Below are positions 32,916 to 42,063 of a stretch of 64,000 nt of DNA, in pieces. The stretch comes from JAIXUI01 sp943373175 (GTDB lineage Bacteria > Bacteroidota > Bacteroidia > UBA7662 > JAIXUI01): assembly GCA_943373175.1 (NCBI GenBank), contig CALSBM010000001.1:1-64000 (forward strand). The letters are read 5' to 3'. The notes under the pieces are model-generated. The model was given only the letters and a program-made list of their open reading frames with translations, was not told the origin of the DNA and ran no database searches. Position 1 is the stretch's first letter. Each line of letters starts with the position of its first letter. A program made the position numbers and the translations under genes.

Positions 32916-34021
32916 GATTTCTGTTGGTCTTTGATAATGTTACAGACTTCCAAGATTTGATTTTGAGTCATTGCACTTCCTGAAGGCAGGCATAGGCATT
33001 GATTGAAAAGTGTTTCTGAAACGTCATTGACATAATTTGGAGCGCCATTAAATGCTTTCTGTAAGTGCAAAGGCTTCCATACAGGTCTGCTCTCAATTTG
33101 AGCAACTTTAAGCTTATCATACAAAGAATTCCAGCCGCCCTGATTTAATTTTATTATGGTCAACCATCTATTAGAAATTGTCCCTGCCCTTTCTTCAGTA
33201 AATGAAATCTGCTCTAAAGGCGTTAACTGGTTTCGGTATTCTGAAAATATCGCTCTTCGGCGAGCTACCCTTTCCTCTAATACTGACAATTGCCCTATAC
33301 CGATAGCCGCAAGAATATTGCTCAACCGATAATTATATCCAACTTCTTCATGCTCATAATATGGGAAAGGCATTTTGGCTTGTGTAGAAAGGTAGCGTAC
33401 CCGCTTTGCAATGGACTCCTCCTTACACAATAGCGCCCCACCACTCGAAGTAGTGATTATCTTATTTCCATTGAAGGAAAGAACCCCTATTTGTCCGAAT
33501 GTTCCTACATGAATGCCCTGATAAGTAGCACCTAAAGCATCGGCTGCATCTTCAAGAACCGGAACGTCGTACTTTTTTGCTAATTGTAAAATTTCATCAA
33601 TCATTGCAGGCATGCCGTAAGCATGCACCAATACTATTGCTTTAACTTGTTTCCCTTTGGCTTTTCTTTCTTTGAGTGCTTTTTCTAACAGCTCAGGATC
33701 CATGTTCCAGGTTTCTGGCTCGCTATCAATGAAGACCGGTGTGGCTCCCAAAAAAGTAATAGGTGACGCTGATGCTACAAAAGAAAATGATGGGGTGATT
33801 ACTTCATCCCCAGTACTTACTCCTAACAATCGTAGTCCTAGATGGATAGCTGCAGTTCCAGATGATACACCGACAGCATAAGGGGATTGGGTTACTTCTG
33901 CAAGAGCAAGCTCAAACCTGTCTAAGTGAGGGCCTAGAGGTGCAATCCAATTTGAAAGAAGTGCCTCTTGCAGTAGCTCAGCTTCTCTTTCACCTAAATG
34001 TGGCGGAGACAGATATATCAT
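32912..34021 (-). CDS. DegT-family aminotransferase, PglE-like
   Basis: The 369-residue protein opens MIYLSPPHLGEREAELLQEA and has FSFNGNKIITTSSGGALLC with Lys187, and VLEDAADALGATY with Asp158. The N-terminal stretch resembles PglE and LegC/EpsN aminotransferases that make UDP-4-amino-4,6-dideoxy sugars. Together with the PglD-like acetyltransferase at 28,766 it would give UDP-bacillosamine-type sugars. Confidence 0.88.
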   Translation of the reverse strand: MIYLSPPHLGEREAELLQEALLSNWIAPLGPHLDRFELALAEVTQSPYAVGVSSGTAAIHLGLRLLGVSTGDEVITPSFSFVASASPITFLGATPVFIDSEPETWNMDPELLEKALKERKAKGKQVKAIVLVHAYGMPAMIDEILQLAKKYDVPVLEDAADALGATYQGIHVGTFGQIGVLSFNGNKIITTSSGGALLCKEESIAKRVRYLSTQAKMPFPYYEHEEVGYNYRLSNILAAIGIGQLSVLEERVARRRAIFSEYRNQLTPLEQISFTEERAGTISNRWLTIIKLNQGGWNSLYDKLKVAQIESRPVWKPLHLQKAFNGAPNYVNDVSETLFNQCLCLPSGSAMTQNQILEVCNIIKDQQKS

Positions 34022-34150
34022 TTATGTAAAATCACTAATCGATTTATAAATCAGCGTGCAATATTAAGCAAGCCAACTCGATAAATTCCTGTTCTGTTAA
34101 CTTGTTTCCCCATTAAATGTTGACACTTCATGCTTTATCTGGCGTTCGAT
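34022..34150. other. Short intergenic gap
   Basis: The 129-bp gap between aminotransferase and sugar transferase genes is one of the few wide gaps in the locus and may hold an internal promoter for the downstream part. No motif was identified. Confidence 0.3.
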
Positions 34151-34765
34151 TTAATCTTCTGAATTACCTTTAAATATTTCAGAGGTTGCATCAGACTTGG
34201 CATTAACTCCTTGTTTGGTTACTACTGTAGCCACTGTCTTAAAAAGAATTTGAAGGTCTAAAGTCAAGCTTACATGCTCTGAGTAAAAAACATCGAAGGC
34301 AAACTTTTCTTTCCAACTTAACGCATTTCTGCCATTTACTTGAGCTAATCCTGTAATCCCTGGTTTTACCTGATGCCGTTTACGTTGTTCGTCGTTGTAC
34401 AATTGCAAATATTGGATTAGAAGAGGTCTTGGCCCAACTAAACTCATTTCCCCTTTGAGTATATTAACAAGTTGAGGAAGCTCGTCTAATGAGTATTTTC
34501 TTGCCCATTGACCAATCCTACTTAATCGCTCATTATCTGGAAGCAAGTTGCCATCAGCATCTTTAGAATCTGACATGGTCTTCAGTTTATAAAGAGAGAA
34601 AATACGTTCTTTATAACCAGGTCTTTTTTGAACAAAAAATGGATTTGCACCAGTACTTACCCAAATAAGCCCGGATACCAAAACGATAACCGGGCTTAAC
34701 AAAATAAGTAAAGCAAATGCAATGATTCGGTCCAACAACCCTTTGAAAAGTCGCTGGTAAATCAT
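34151..34765 (-). CDS. Second initiating sugar-phosphate transferase
   Basis: The 204-residue protein has a membrane helix (RIIAFALLILLSPVIVLVSGLI), PFFVQKRPGYKERIFSLYKLKTM, and DELPQLVNILKGEMSLVGPRPL. It is close in form to the gene at 30,098 but shares only the core motifs. Two initiating transferases in one locus suggests two repeat units, or two glycans from the same region. It is 3 bp after the aminotransferase gene. Confidence 0.92.
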   Translation of the reverse strand: MIYQRLFKGLLDRIIAFALLILLSPVIVLVSGLIWVSTGANPFFVQKRPGYKERIFSLYKLKTMSDSKDADGNLLPDNERLSRIGQWARKYSLDELPQLVNILKGEMSLVGPRPLLIQYLQLYNDEQRKRHQVKPGITGLAQVNGRNALSWKEKFAFDVFYSEHVSLTLDLQILFKTVATVVTKQGVNAKSDATSEIFKGNSED

Positions 34766-34768
34766 GAT

Positions 34769-35887
34769 TTATGCTAATACTTGAAGAAAATGCTGACTGA
34801 TATACTTAAGCTGCTCTTCATCCATTTCTGTATGCATAGGCAAAGAAATAACTCCAGCGCACAGGCGTTCTGTAACAGGAAATTCTCCTTCCATTAGGTA
34901 AGCCTTTTGTTTATGAAGCGGAACGGGATAATAGACCATGCTTGGAACGCCCACTTCTGCAAGTTTAGCACGTATTGTTTCTCTTTCAACGCCTTCTTCT
35001 AGTAACAAGGTGTATTGGTGAAAAACATGTGTTGATTGTGCAAAGCGAACTGGCGTTTTTACTTTAGGATGATTTGCGAATGCCTCGTCATAATAGTCTG
35101 CGGCGCTGTTTCTTGCCGCTGCATATTGATCCAATCGATTAAGCTTAACGTCTAATATTGCAGCCTGAATGGTGTCAAGTCGAGAGTTTACCCCTACTTC
35201 GTCATGGTAATATTGAATAGATTGTCCGTGGTTGGCAACCATTCTTATTTTCTTCGCTAACTCATCATCGTTAGTGAAGATTGCACCACCGTCGCCGTAA
35301 CAACCTAAATTTTTAGATGGGAAAAAAGAAGTTGTTCCTATTGTTCCCATAGTGCCGGCTTGTGCTGTTCGGCCATCAGGATACGTGTAAACCGCGCCAA
35401 TAGCCTGCGCTGTATCTTCAATGACATACAAACCATGTTCTTCTGCGATAGCTAATATTGGTGCCATATCAGCACACTGCCCGAACAAATGAACAGGCAC
35501 TATTGCTTTCGTTTTACTCGTAATTGCCTGTTTAATGGCATCCGGGTCGATAGTAAAATGCTCAGGATGAACATCTACCAATACGGGCTTTAATCCTAAT
35601 AAAGCTATTACCTCAGCAGTAGCAACATAAGTAAAACTTGCGGTAATCACTTCGTCACCGGGCTTTAGCCCTAATGCCATCATCGCAATTTGAAGCGCGT
35701 CGGTTCCATTTGCACAACCAATTACATGATGAGCACCTGAGTATTCAGCGAGATGCTCTTCAAAACGCTTTACTGCAGGCCCTTTAATGAAGGCTGCGGT
35801 ATCCAAAACTTCTTGAATTGCCGAATCTATCTCAGGTTTCATGTTCTGGTATTGGGTGACCAGATCCACCATTTGGAGTTTTTTCAT
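34769..35887 (-). CDS. WbpE-like aminotransferase
   Basis: The 372-residue protein has TSFFPSKNLGCYGDGGAIFT with Lys192, VIEDTAQAIGAVY with Asp158, and the N-terminal MVDLVTQYQNMKPEIDSAI of the WbpE/FdtB group. WbpE makes UDP-3-amino-GlcNAcA from the 3-keto sugar. The WbpD-like acetyltransferase gene lies 181 bp upstream in transcription order, and WbpB- and WbpI-like genes follow further up. The set points to UDP-2,3-diacetamido-2,3-dideoxy-hexuronic acid. Confidence 0.87.
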   Translation of the reverse strand: MKKLQMVDLVTQYQNMKPEIDSAIQEVLDTAAFIKGPAVKRFEEHLAEYSGAHHVIGCANGTDALQIAMMALGLKPGDEVITASFTYVATAEVIALLGLKPVLVDVHPEHFTIDPDAIKQAITSKTKAIVPVHLFGQCADMAPILAIAEEHGLYVIEDTAQAIGAVYTYPDGRTAQAGTMGTIGTTSFFPSKNLGCYGDGGAIFTNDDELAKKIRMVANHGQSIQYYHDEVGVNSRLDTIQAAILDVKLNRLDQYAAARNSAADYYDEAFANHPKVKTPVRFAQSTHVFHQYTLLLEEGVERETIRAKLAEVGVPSMVYYPVPLHKQKAYLMEGEFPVTERLCAGVISLPMHTEMDEEQLKYISQHFLQVLA

Positions 35888-36068
35888 ATTCTAGTTTAGC
35901 ATCTTAGCCCTTCTTGGACTCAAAATTAGGACTGTGAGGTTTTACAAAAAACTTATTGCCATAATAATTCAAAATTGAAAACCCACCAAAAAGTTGTTTG
36001 GGGGCAGTGTACCTATATAGATGGAAAATGGTTAACCTACCACATGAAAATTTACTCTCCACTTAAAG
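35888..36068. other. Intergenic gap of 181 bp
   Basis: AT-rich and without a gene, this may hold an internal promoter for the aminotransferase operon segment. The frame at 35,975-36,241 overlaps a real gene on the other strand and is a shadow. Confidence 0.3.
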
Positions 36069-36647
36069 CTAAACTTGAACTTTTTTTACACTGTTATCGG
36101 TCAGCAAATACTGGTCGCCACTTTCCGGGCAAGTTGCTTTTCCTTCAGCATCAAAATCCAATCGATGTCCATACTCAGACATCCACCCAATCTGCCGAGC
36201 GGGATTTCCTACCAATAAGGCATAAGCAGGAACATTCTTAGTTACCACTGCACCTGCACCTATAAATGCAAATTCACCAATATCATGTCCGCAAACAATG
36301 GTTGCATTCGCTCCAATACTTGCGCCTTTACCTACATGGGTGCGGGCATATTGCCCACGTCTATTAACCCCAGAACGTGGGTTGGTAACATTGGTAAAAA
36401 CCATGGAAGGGCCCAAAAAAACGTCATCATCACAAATAACTCCAGTGTAAATAGAGACGTTGTTTTGAACTTTTACATTGTTTCCAAGAACTACTTCAGG
36501 CGAAATCACAACATTTTGCCCGAGATTACAGTTCTTTCCAAGCTTGCAATTCGACATAACATGCGAAAAGTGCCAAATTTTAGTTCCAGCACCAATTTCA
36601 CAGCCTTCATCTATCACTGCAGTTTCATGTGCAAAGTATTCTTTCAT
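36069..36647 (-). CDS. WbpD/WlbB-like UDP-sugar N-acetyltransferase
   Basis: The 192-residue left-handed beta-helix protein has EGCEIGAGTKIWHFSHVMS at the N-terminus and GPSMVFTNVTNPRSGVNRRG and VVTKNVPAYALLVGNPARQ near the end, the hallmarks of WlbB/WbpD. These acetylate the 3-amino group of UDP-GlcNAc3NA. It overlaps the glycosyltransferase gene by 4 bp. Confidence 0.92.
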   Translation of the reverse strand: MKEYFAHETAVIDEGCEIGAGTKIWHFSHVMSNCKLGKNCNLGQNVVISPEVVLGNNVKVQNNVSIYTGVICDDDVFLGPSMVFTNVTNPRSGVNRRGQYARTHVGKGASIGANATIVCGHDIGEFAFIGAGAVVTKNVPAYALLVGNPARQIGWMSEYGHRLDFDAEGKATCPESGDQYLLTDNSVKKVQV

Positions 36648-37906
36648 TGATTTTTATTTGTTTCAATCTCAGTTAGCAGTACGCCTTCTAAGTTTTTTCC
36701 AAGAATTTTAAAATCGTATTGGCTAAGAGCAAGCTTTCTCCCTCTTTTTCCTAATACATCTCTTTCTTCCTTATTCATATTTGCTAAATCAAGAAGCGCA
36801 TTCGCAATAGCTTCGGGTTGATTTGAGGGAATTGTATATCCACATCTAGCCTCATTAACAGGATTTTGTTCTTGATTATAACCAAAAACAATTGGTTTAG
36901 ATGCTGCTAAATATTCATGAAGCTTATTCAAACTCATTCCCCAACGATACAATGGCGAATCCATAACACTTGCGTATAAAACATCTGCGTTTGCATATAA
37001 TGCTGGCAAGCTGCTACGACCTACTGAGTGATGGAAGCTTACATTTTCTAAGGCCAACTTTTTCGCTAGCTCTTTCAAGGCTTTTGCTTTAACTCCATTT
37101 CCAACCATATAAAGATGAATTGGTGCTTGTTTATCCTGAAGCAACTTCATTGCATGAAGTAAAAATTCCAGATTATAAACATTTCCAAATGAACCGGCAT
37201 TTAAAACCTTAAGCTTCTGATCTTTTCTGCTTAAAAAATCGAGTGTTTTATTCTGTGGTAACGAAATAAATTCTCCTGTAATGTGGTTGCAGTCAACCCC
37301 GTTAGGAATACGAATTATTCTTTCTATTGTTACGCCAATAGTTAAACTAAGAATATACTCGTGGGCTTTTGGAAATAATACAATAATTCGATTAGAGTTT
37401 TTATAAACATACTTCTCTATACAAGACAATATCAAAACTATTGGATGGTAATCTGATTTTCCTAACGCTCTTAATGTTTCCGGCCATAAATCTCTTATTT
37501 CTGATACAAACGGCACCTGAAACCGTTTAGCTATTTTAGCCGATATATAAGGAGTTAATAAATGAAATGATGACCCCAATATGATATCTGGCTTTTGAAA
37601 TGCATCATAGTTAAATGTTCTTATCCTATTCGTATAATCAAGTATGTTTAGGTATCTCTTCCAGTTATTTTTGGTATAGGGAAAAGTTTTAAACCAAATG
37701 AAACGGACTCCTTCAACTATTTGCTCTTTCCAGAACTGATTAGCATTGTATTCTTGTGTCTCCTTGTAAAGATTGTAATGAAAGCTTGAAGCGAAAATTG
37801 TTACTTCATGCCCTTTCTGAACCAAGTATTTAGATAAATGAAAATGTCTGCTTCCTCCGGGAAAACCAGGATGTGTTGCATAATGATTAAATATCCAAAT
37901 TCTCAA
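36644..37906 (-). CDS. GT4 glycosyltransferase, WbuB-like
   Basis: The 420-residue GT-B protein opens MRIWIFNHYATHPGFPGGSR and has VTIFASSFHY, the family start of WbuB-like transferases. RIPNGVDCNHITGE marks the donor region, and the C-terminal ADVLYASVMD and HEYLAASKPIVFG provide the nucleotide-sugar site. It likely adds an amino sugar such as an N-acetylated deoxyhexose to the lipid-linked chain. Confidence 0.9.
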   Translation of the reverse strand: MRIWIFNHYATHPGFPGGSRHFHLSKYLVQKGHEVTIFASSFHYNLYKETQEYNANQFWKEQIVEGVRFIWFKTFPYTKNNWKRYLNILDYTNRIRTFNYDAFQKPDIILGSSFHLLTPYISAKIAKRFQVPFVSEIRDLWPETLRALGKSDYHPIVLILSCIEKYVYKNSNRIIVLFPKAHEYILSLTIGVTIERIIRIPNGVDCNHITGEFISLPQNKTLDFLSRKDQKLKVLNAGSFGNVYNLEFLLHAMKLLQDKQAPIHLYMVGNGVKAKALKELAKKLALENVSFHHSVGRSSLPALYANADVLYASVMDSPLYRWGMSLNKLHEYLAASKPIVFGYNQEQNPVNEARCGYTIPSNQPEAIANALLDLANMNKEERDVLGKRGRKLALSQYDFKILGKNLEGVLLTEIETNKNQ

Positions 37907-37916
37907 CTCTTTAAAA

Positions 37917-38693
37917 TTACATTTGATTTAATTCAGATAAAGCCTCCCTAAAACTGATAAACTTGTATTGGTTCTGTTGAAAATACTCTATCAGCGATAT
38001 ATACCATTTTCTGTGCATTTTCCAGCCATCAGAAAAATACAAATCGTGGAAGTTAACAACAAAATAAGGCAATTGGGCGGCTTGGGCTTCCTCAAGAGTC
38101 TGCATGGTTTTTTCCCAAGTCTCGTTAAAGTGGTTTCTTATAGGAGAAAGCGTTGTAACATCCATAATTGTAATGGGAATTTCCCATAACTGCCCAACTT
38201 TGAATGGAGGAGTAACTCCCATGTGTGTTGAATCATACTTGAATCCACACGCTTCCATATACTTTAGCGTGTTTTCACTTTTTCGCAAATAATGATTTCG
38301 TATTCCGAGTATTTCCCCTTGGTGGATTTCTTTAAGCCTATTTAATTCTTCCTGAAGTTCATTTAAATTATCCGGAGATTGTCCATGTAATCCTACTTCA
38401 ACACCTTCTAACAACAACCGCTTAATATGAGGTGCTGCATTTTGATATGCATAGGATAGCGATAATCCTTTCCGTGTTGCAAAAAAATAGGTTTCATTTA
38501 CACCTAAACTTTGATTAAAAGCTCTAAGCTCCTTAAGTCTTTCGGTACGCAAACTGAATCGGCTCCAGAAACTAAATGGTTCTCCTTTTAGTTTTGAAAT
38601 CAAAGAACGATAGACCGTTCCCGGTAAAAATCGATCAGAAAGATGCTCCTCTAACCGAAGATGATCTACGTCATGAGAAACAATAACTTTCAT
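37917..38693 (-). CDS. Polysaccharide deacetylase-like protein
   Basis: The 258-residue protein has a metal-binding-type VIVSHDVDHLRLEEHL N-terminus, VEVGLHGQSPDNLNEL (His of a second motif) and FVVNFHDLYFSDG near the end. The layout fits the NodB/CE4-like superfamily, without the canonical TFDDG. It probably removes acetyl groups from a sugar, or is a non-enzymatic relative. It stands between the GT4 gene and the WbpB-like dehydrogenase. Confidence 0.72.
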   Translation of the reverse strand: MKVIVSHDVDHLRLEEHLSDRFLPGTVYRSLISKLKGEPFSFWSRFSLRTERLKELRAFNQSLGVNETYFFATRKGLSLSYAYQNAAPHIKRLLLEGVEVGLHGQSPDNLNELQEELNRLKEIHQGEILGIRNHYLRKSENTLKYMEACGFKYDSTHMGVTPPFKVGQLWEIPITIMDVTTLSPIRNHFNETWEKTMQTLEEAQAAQLPYFVVNFHDLYFSDGWKMHRKWYISLIEYFQQNQYKFISFREALSELNQM

Positions 38694-38706
38694 AACATGC
38701 AGAAAA

Positions 38707-39741
38707 TTAATCTGCCTTTAAAATGAAAGGATTGTGCTCGTAAATACGCTCAATAATATCTACCACTTTAAGTCCTTCAAGCGCATTCGTGTCAATTTTC
38801 CCTCTTCCTAAAAGGGTATCAACAACGTTTTCAATGACATAATGGTGATTAGCGGCAGAACCTTTATATGGGCCATAATCGTTAGGAGGATTAGTTTCTG
38901 CAAGCTGTGGAAGGGTGTAATTCTCAATATGACAGTATTCTACTTCGTTCATGTACTGTCCACCGATTTTTAAACTTCCCTTGGTTCCAACTACCGTCAT
39001 AGAGCTCTCCATATTTTTATCCCAAACAGAGGTAGAATAATTAATTACTCCCATTCCGCCATTGATAAAATCGAATACTACCATTCCTGAATCTTCAAAC
39101 TCAATGGTGTTTTCGTGATTAAAGTTGGCGAAATTGGCTTTTATATTTTTTACGTCTCCAAAAACCCAGTACATGATGTCAACAAAATGACTGAATTGCG
39201 TAAACAAAGTTCCACCGTCTAAATCACGCTTTCCTTTCCACCCCCCTTTTTTATAGTAGCGTTCATCGCGGTTCCAGTAGCAGTTGGTTTGAACCATCAA
39301 AACATCTCCGATGATTTTCTTTTCAACTACTTCTTTTAACCATTTCGATGGAGGACTATATCGGTTTTGTTTAACTACAAAAACCATTTTCGACATCTGA
39401 AGCGATTTGAAAATAATTTTCTCACAATCAGCTTTATTGAGTGCCATAGGCTTCTCAATGATAACATGGCAGCCATTATCCAAAGCTTGAATACTCAGGG
39501 AAGCATGAACGCCATTCGGTGTTGCAACCGTAACAGCATCTGTTTTTATTCCAGAAGCAAGAAAGGCATCCATAGAGTTAAAGAAAGGCACGTTAAACTT
39601 TTCCTTGATTTCTACTTCCATCGCTGGATTGGTATCAATCATTGCCACCAATTTAGCTTCTGGATTGCGAACAATCATTTCAGCATGACGCTTACCAATA
39701 TGACCGCAGCCGGCAACGGCAAATTTTACTATATCAGACAT
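38707..39741 (-). CDS. WbpB/WlbA-like sugar-acid dehydrogenase
   Basis: The 344-residue protein has a Rossmann start VKFAVAGCGHIGKRHAEMI and the EKP motif in VIIEKPMALNKADCEK, then NRYSPPSKWLKEVV and the DLDGGTLFTQFSHFVDIM active-site helix. The family oxidises the 3-hydroxyl of UDP-GlcNAcA to the ketone used by the WbpE-like aminotransferase. It sits beside the WbpI-like epimerase, so the set WbpB/D/E/I is present. The WbpA 6-dehydrogenase is not in the window. Confidence 0.9.
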   Translation of the reverse strand: MSDIVKFAVAGCGHIGKRHAEMIVRNPEAKLVAMIDTNPAMEVEIKEKFNVPFFNSMDAFLASGIKTDAVTVATPNGVHASLSIQALDNGCHVIIEKPMALNKADCEKIIFKSLQMSKMVFVVKQNRYSPPSKWLKEVVEKKIIGDVLMVQTNCYWNRDERYYKKGGWKGKRDLDGGTLFTQFSHFVDIMYWVFGDVKNIKANFANFNHENTIEFEDSGMVVFDFINGGMGVINYSTSVWDKNMESSMTVVGTKGSLKIGGQYMNEVEYCHIENYTLPQLAETNPPNDYGPYKGSAANHHYVIENVVDTLLGRGKIDTNALEGLKVVDIIERIYEHNPFILKAD

Positions 39742-39754
39742 GTTTTAAATCAAG

Positions 39755-40876
39755 TTAAAGGTTTTTCCAAGTTAATTCAGCAATGGCTGCAGACGTTGTT
39801 CCATCTCCATAAGGATTGGTTGCATTCGACATTTGTGAATATGCTTCTTTTGAAGTAAGCAGCTTGCGCGCTTCCAAAAGGATTTTTTGCTCATCTGTTC
39901 CTACTAATAGCGCTGTTCCTGCTTCTATTCCTTCTATACGTTCAGTTACCTCTCTCATAACCAACACGGGCTTTCCAAGAGAAGGTGCTTCTTCCTGAAT
40001 TCCACCAGAATCGGTTAGCACTAAATAGCTTTGGCTCATCAACCATATCAAATAGGGGTAATCCAAAGGCTCTATCAAATGAATGCGATCGTTACCTGAC
40101 AAAGTTTTAAATACAACATCACGTACGTTCGGATTAAGGTGAACGGGGTAAACAACCTGAACATCTTCAAATTCATTTACCAATGAGTTAATGGCATTAC
40201 ATATAGCTTCGAAAGGTTTACCAAAACTTTCACGACGATGGCCGGTAACTAGAATTGTGCGAAGTCCGGGTCTTAGAAAACTGAATTTCTCTTGATAAGG
40301 CTGTTCTCCTCGTGTTTTGATGAGTTCAAGGCCCAAAATAAGTGCATCAATTACAGTATTGCCCACTACCCACACATTCTCCTTTATTCCTTCAGCAGCT
40401 AAATTCTGTTGAGCCTTTGGTGTAGGTGCAAAATGAAAATCGGCAATATGGCCTGCTAAAATGCGGTTAATTTCTTCAGGGAATGGAGAGTATTTCTGTC
40501 CGGATCGAAGACCAGCTTCTAAATGCAGCACTTTAGCTTTTTTGTAAAACGCCGCTAAAGCACCTGCGAAAGCAGTAGTTGTATCCCCTTGAACAAAAAC
40601 GCCATCAGGTTGAAAATCTTCCAAAACCGGCTCAAGTCCTTTGATTGCATTAGCTGTTATGTCAAACAAAGTTTGATTAGGCAGCATCAGATTCAAGTCA
40701 TAATCTGCTTTCAAATCAAAAAACTCCATGACTTGGTCCAACATCTGACGGTGTTGGCCGGTTAGGCAAACACGAACATCAAATCGCTCTGTTAATGCGG
40801 CAAATGCCCGAACCAAGGGCGCCATTTTAATTGCTTCCGGACGTGTTCCAAAAACAAACAGTATTTTCTTTTTCAT
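39755..40876 (-). CDS. Non-hydrolysing UDP-GlcNAc 2-epimerase, WecB/WbpI-like
   Basis: The 373-residue protein has LFVFGTRPEAIKMAPLV, VFVQGDTTTAFAGA, LVTGHRRESFG and LVLTDSGGIQEEAPSLGKPV. These are the marks of the non-hydrolysing family, which inverts C2 of a UDP-sugar. In this setting the substrate is more probably UDP-GlcNAc3NAcA (WbpI) than plain UDP-GlcNAc. Its stop lies 14 bp from the dehydrogenase start. Confidence 0.93.
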   Translation of the reverse strand: MKKKILFVFGTRPEAIKMAPLVRAFAALTERFDVRVCLTGQHRQMLDQVMEFFDLKADYDLNLMLPNQTLFDITANAIKGLEPVLEDFQPDGVFVQGDTTTAFAGALAAFYKKAKVLHLEAGLRSGQKYSPFPEEINRILAGHIADFHFAPTPKAQQNLAAEGIKENVWVVGNTVIDALILGLELIKTRGEQPYQEKFSFLRPGLRTILVTGHRRESFGKPFEAICNAINSLVNEFEDVQVVYPVHLNPNVRDVVFKTLSGNDRIHLIEPLDYPYLIWLMSQSYLVLTDSGGIQEEAPSLGKPVLVMREVTERIEGIEAGTALLVGTDEQKILLEARKLLTSKEAYSQMSNATNPYGDGTTSAAIAELTWKNL

Positions 40877-42063
40877 TAATTTCCTTTCATTTTAATTAGC
40901 TCCTCATAAAGCTGAACATACTTCGGAGCGAAATCGGTATGCCTGAATTGCGCTATCATTAAAAGACGGGCTTGTTCCCCTCTTTTTTGTGCAGCTTCGG
41001 GGTCCGATATGGTTTTAATCAAACAATTTATTAGCGCATTAACTTCTCCTGCGGGAAAAATTAGGGCTGTTTCTTCATTGCGCGTGATTTCTGGAATGCC
41101 TCCAACAGGTGTGGCAATCAACATTCTAGCAGATGCCGCCGCCTCCATCCCCGCATTGGGCAATCCTTCTTCCATTGAAGGCACAATAACCGCAGTGCTT
41201 TCTGCAAATCGTCCTTGCAAATCAGCGGGTTTTATAATGCCGGGCATTTCAACTAACTCTGGGAAGTGAAGCGATTTTCTCCACATTTCTGATTCCGCTT
41301 TGATAGACTCAGGACCCGCAAATACCAGTTTGGGTCTTTCTTCAAAATCCATCGCATCTATAGCCTTCCACGCTTCCATCAGCGTTTTTCCGCCTTTGGT
41401 GTTGTCTTTATGTATAAAGCTTGGGTAAGCTGGTAATCCTCCTATAAATAGAAAGCTCACTTTGCTTTTTGTTGGAAAGGGCTGAGCAATAAATTTATCA
41501 ACATTTACTCCTCTGTAAATAATTGCCGGATGCGGAGCCTTCCCTAACAAACTTTCATATTGTTCAAGTAATTGTTTACTATTAAACGTTGCAGAATCAA
41601 TGGATTCAATTAATTGTTTAACTGCCCAACTGTTACGAACAACTGGCATTTCGGAGTTTAAATCTGCTCCTATTGATTGAACAACGTGAACAAATTTTCG
41701 CTTTCCAAGCCACAGTGCAGGAATAACCCCAGTGAGTGTACTTACCGAATGCACAACTTCAAACAAAGGAGACTCTTTACGGAGGAGTACACGTGAAAAA
41801 ATCGCAAGTATGATTGAGTTAAGAGTTAATAATGCATTTTCATATTTGGGAATAAAAGGAATACACAAAACTATTAACTTAAAACCATCCGGATGTTGTG
41901 AAACCGTCTTGAACTTTCGTTTTGGTAACCACATCCTAAGTTGAACTACGGTTAAATCAACTAAGGGAGCAAGCCCTTGGGCTGCTCTAAGGTTAAAAAC
42001 TCCGTGAGCAGGATTGTCTTCGCTTGGAAAACCACCTACAAGTAAGCAAACCTTTCTTTTCAT
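40876..42063 (-). CDS. GT4 glycosyltransferase
   Basis: The 395-residue GT-B protein has KVCLLVGGFPSEDNPAHG at the N-terminus, AIIYRGVNVDKFIAQ and VIVPSMEEGLPNAGMEAA with ATPVGGIPEI at the donor site. It is cytosolic, acting at the inner face of the membrane. It overlaps the 2-epimerase by one base and the next gene upstream by 4 bp. Confidence 0.9.
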   Translation of the reverse strand: MKRKVCLLVGGFPSEDNPAHGVFNLRAAQGLAPLVDLTVVQLRMWLPKRKFKTVSQHPDGFKLIVLCIPFIPKYENALLTLNSIILAIFSRVLLRKESPLFEVVHSVSTLTGVIPALWLGKRKFVHVVQSIGADLNSEMPVVRNSWAVKQLIESIDSATFNSKQLLEQYESLLGKAPHPAIIYRGVNVDKFIAQPFPTKSKVSFLFIGGLPAYPSFIHKDNTKGGKTLMEAWKAIDAMDFEERPKLVFAGPESIKAESEMWRKSLHFPELVEMPGIIKPADLQGRFAESTAVIVPSMEEGLPNAGMEAAASARMLIATPVGGIPEITRNEETALIFPAGEVNALINCLIKTISDPEAAQKRGEQARLLMIAQFRHTDFAPKYVQLYEELIKMKGN

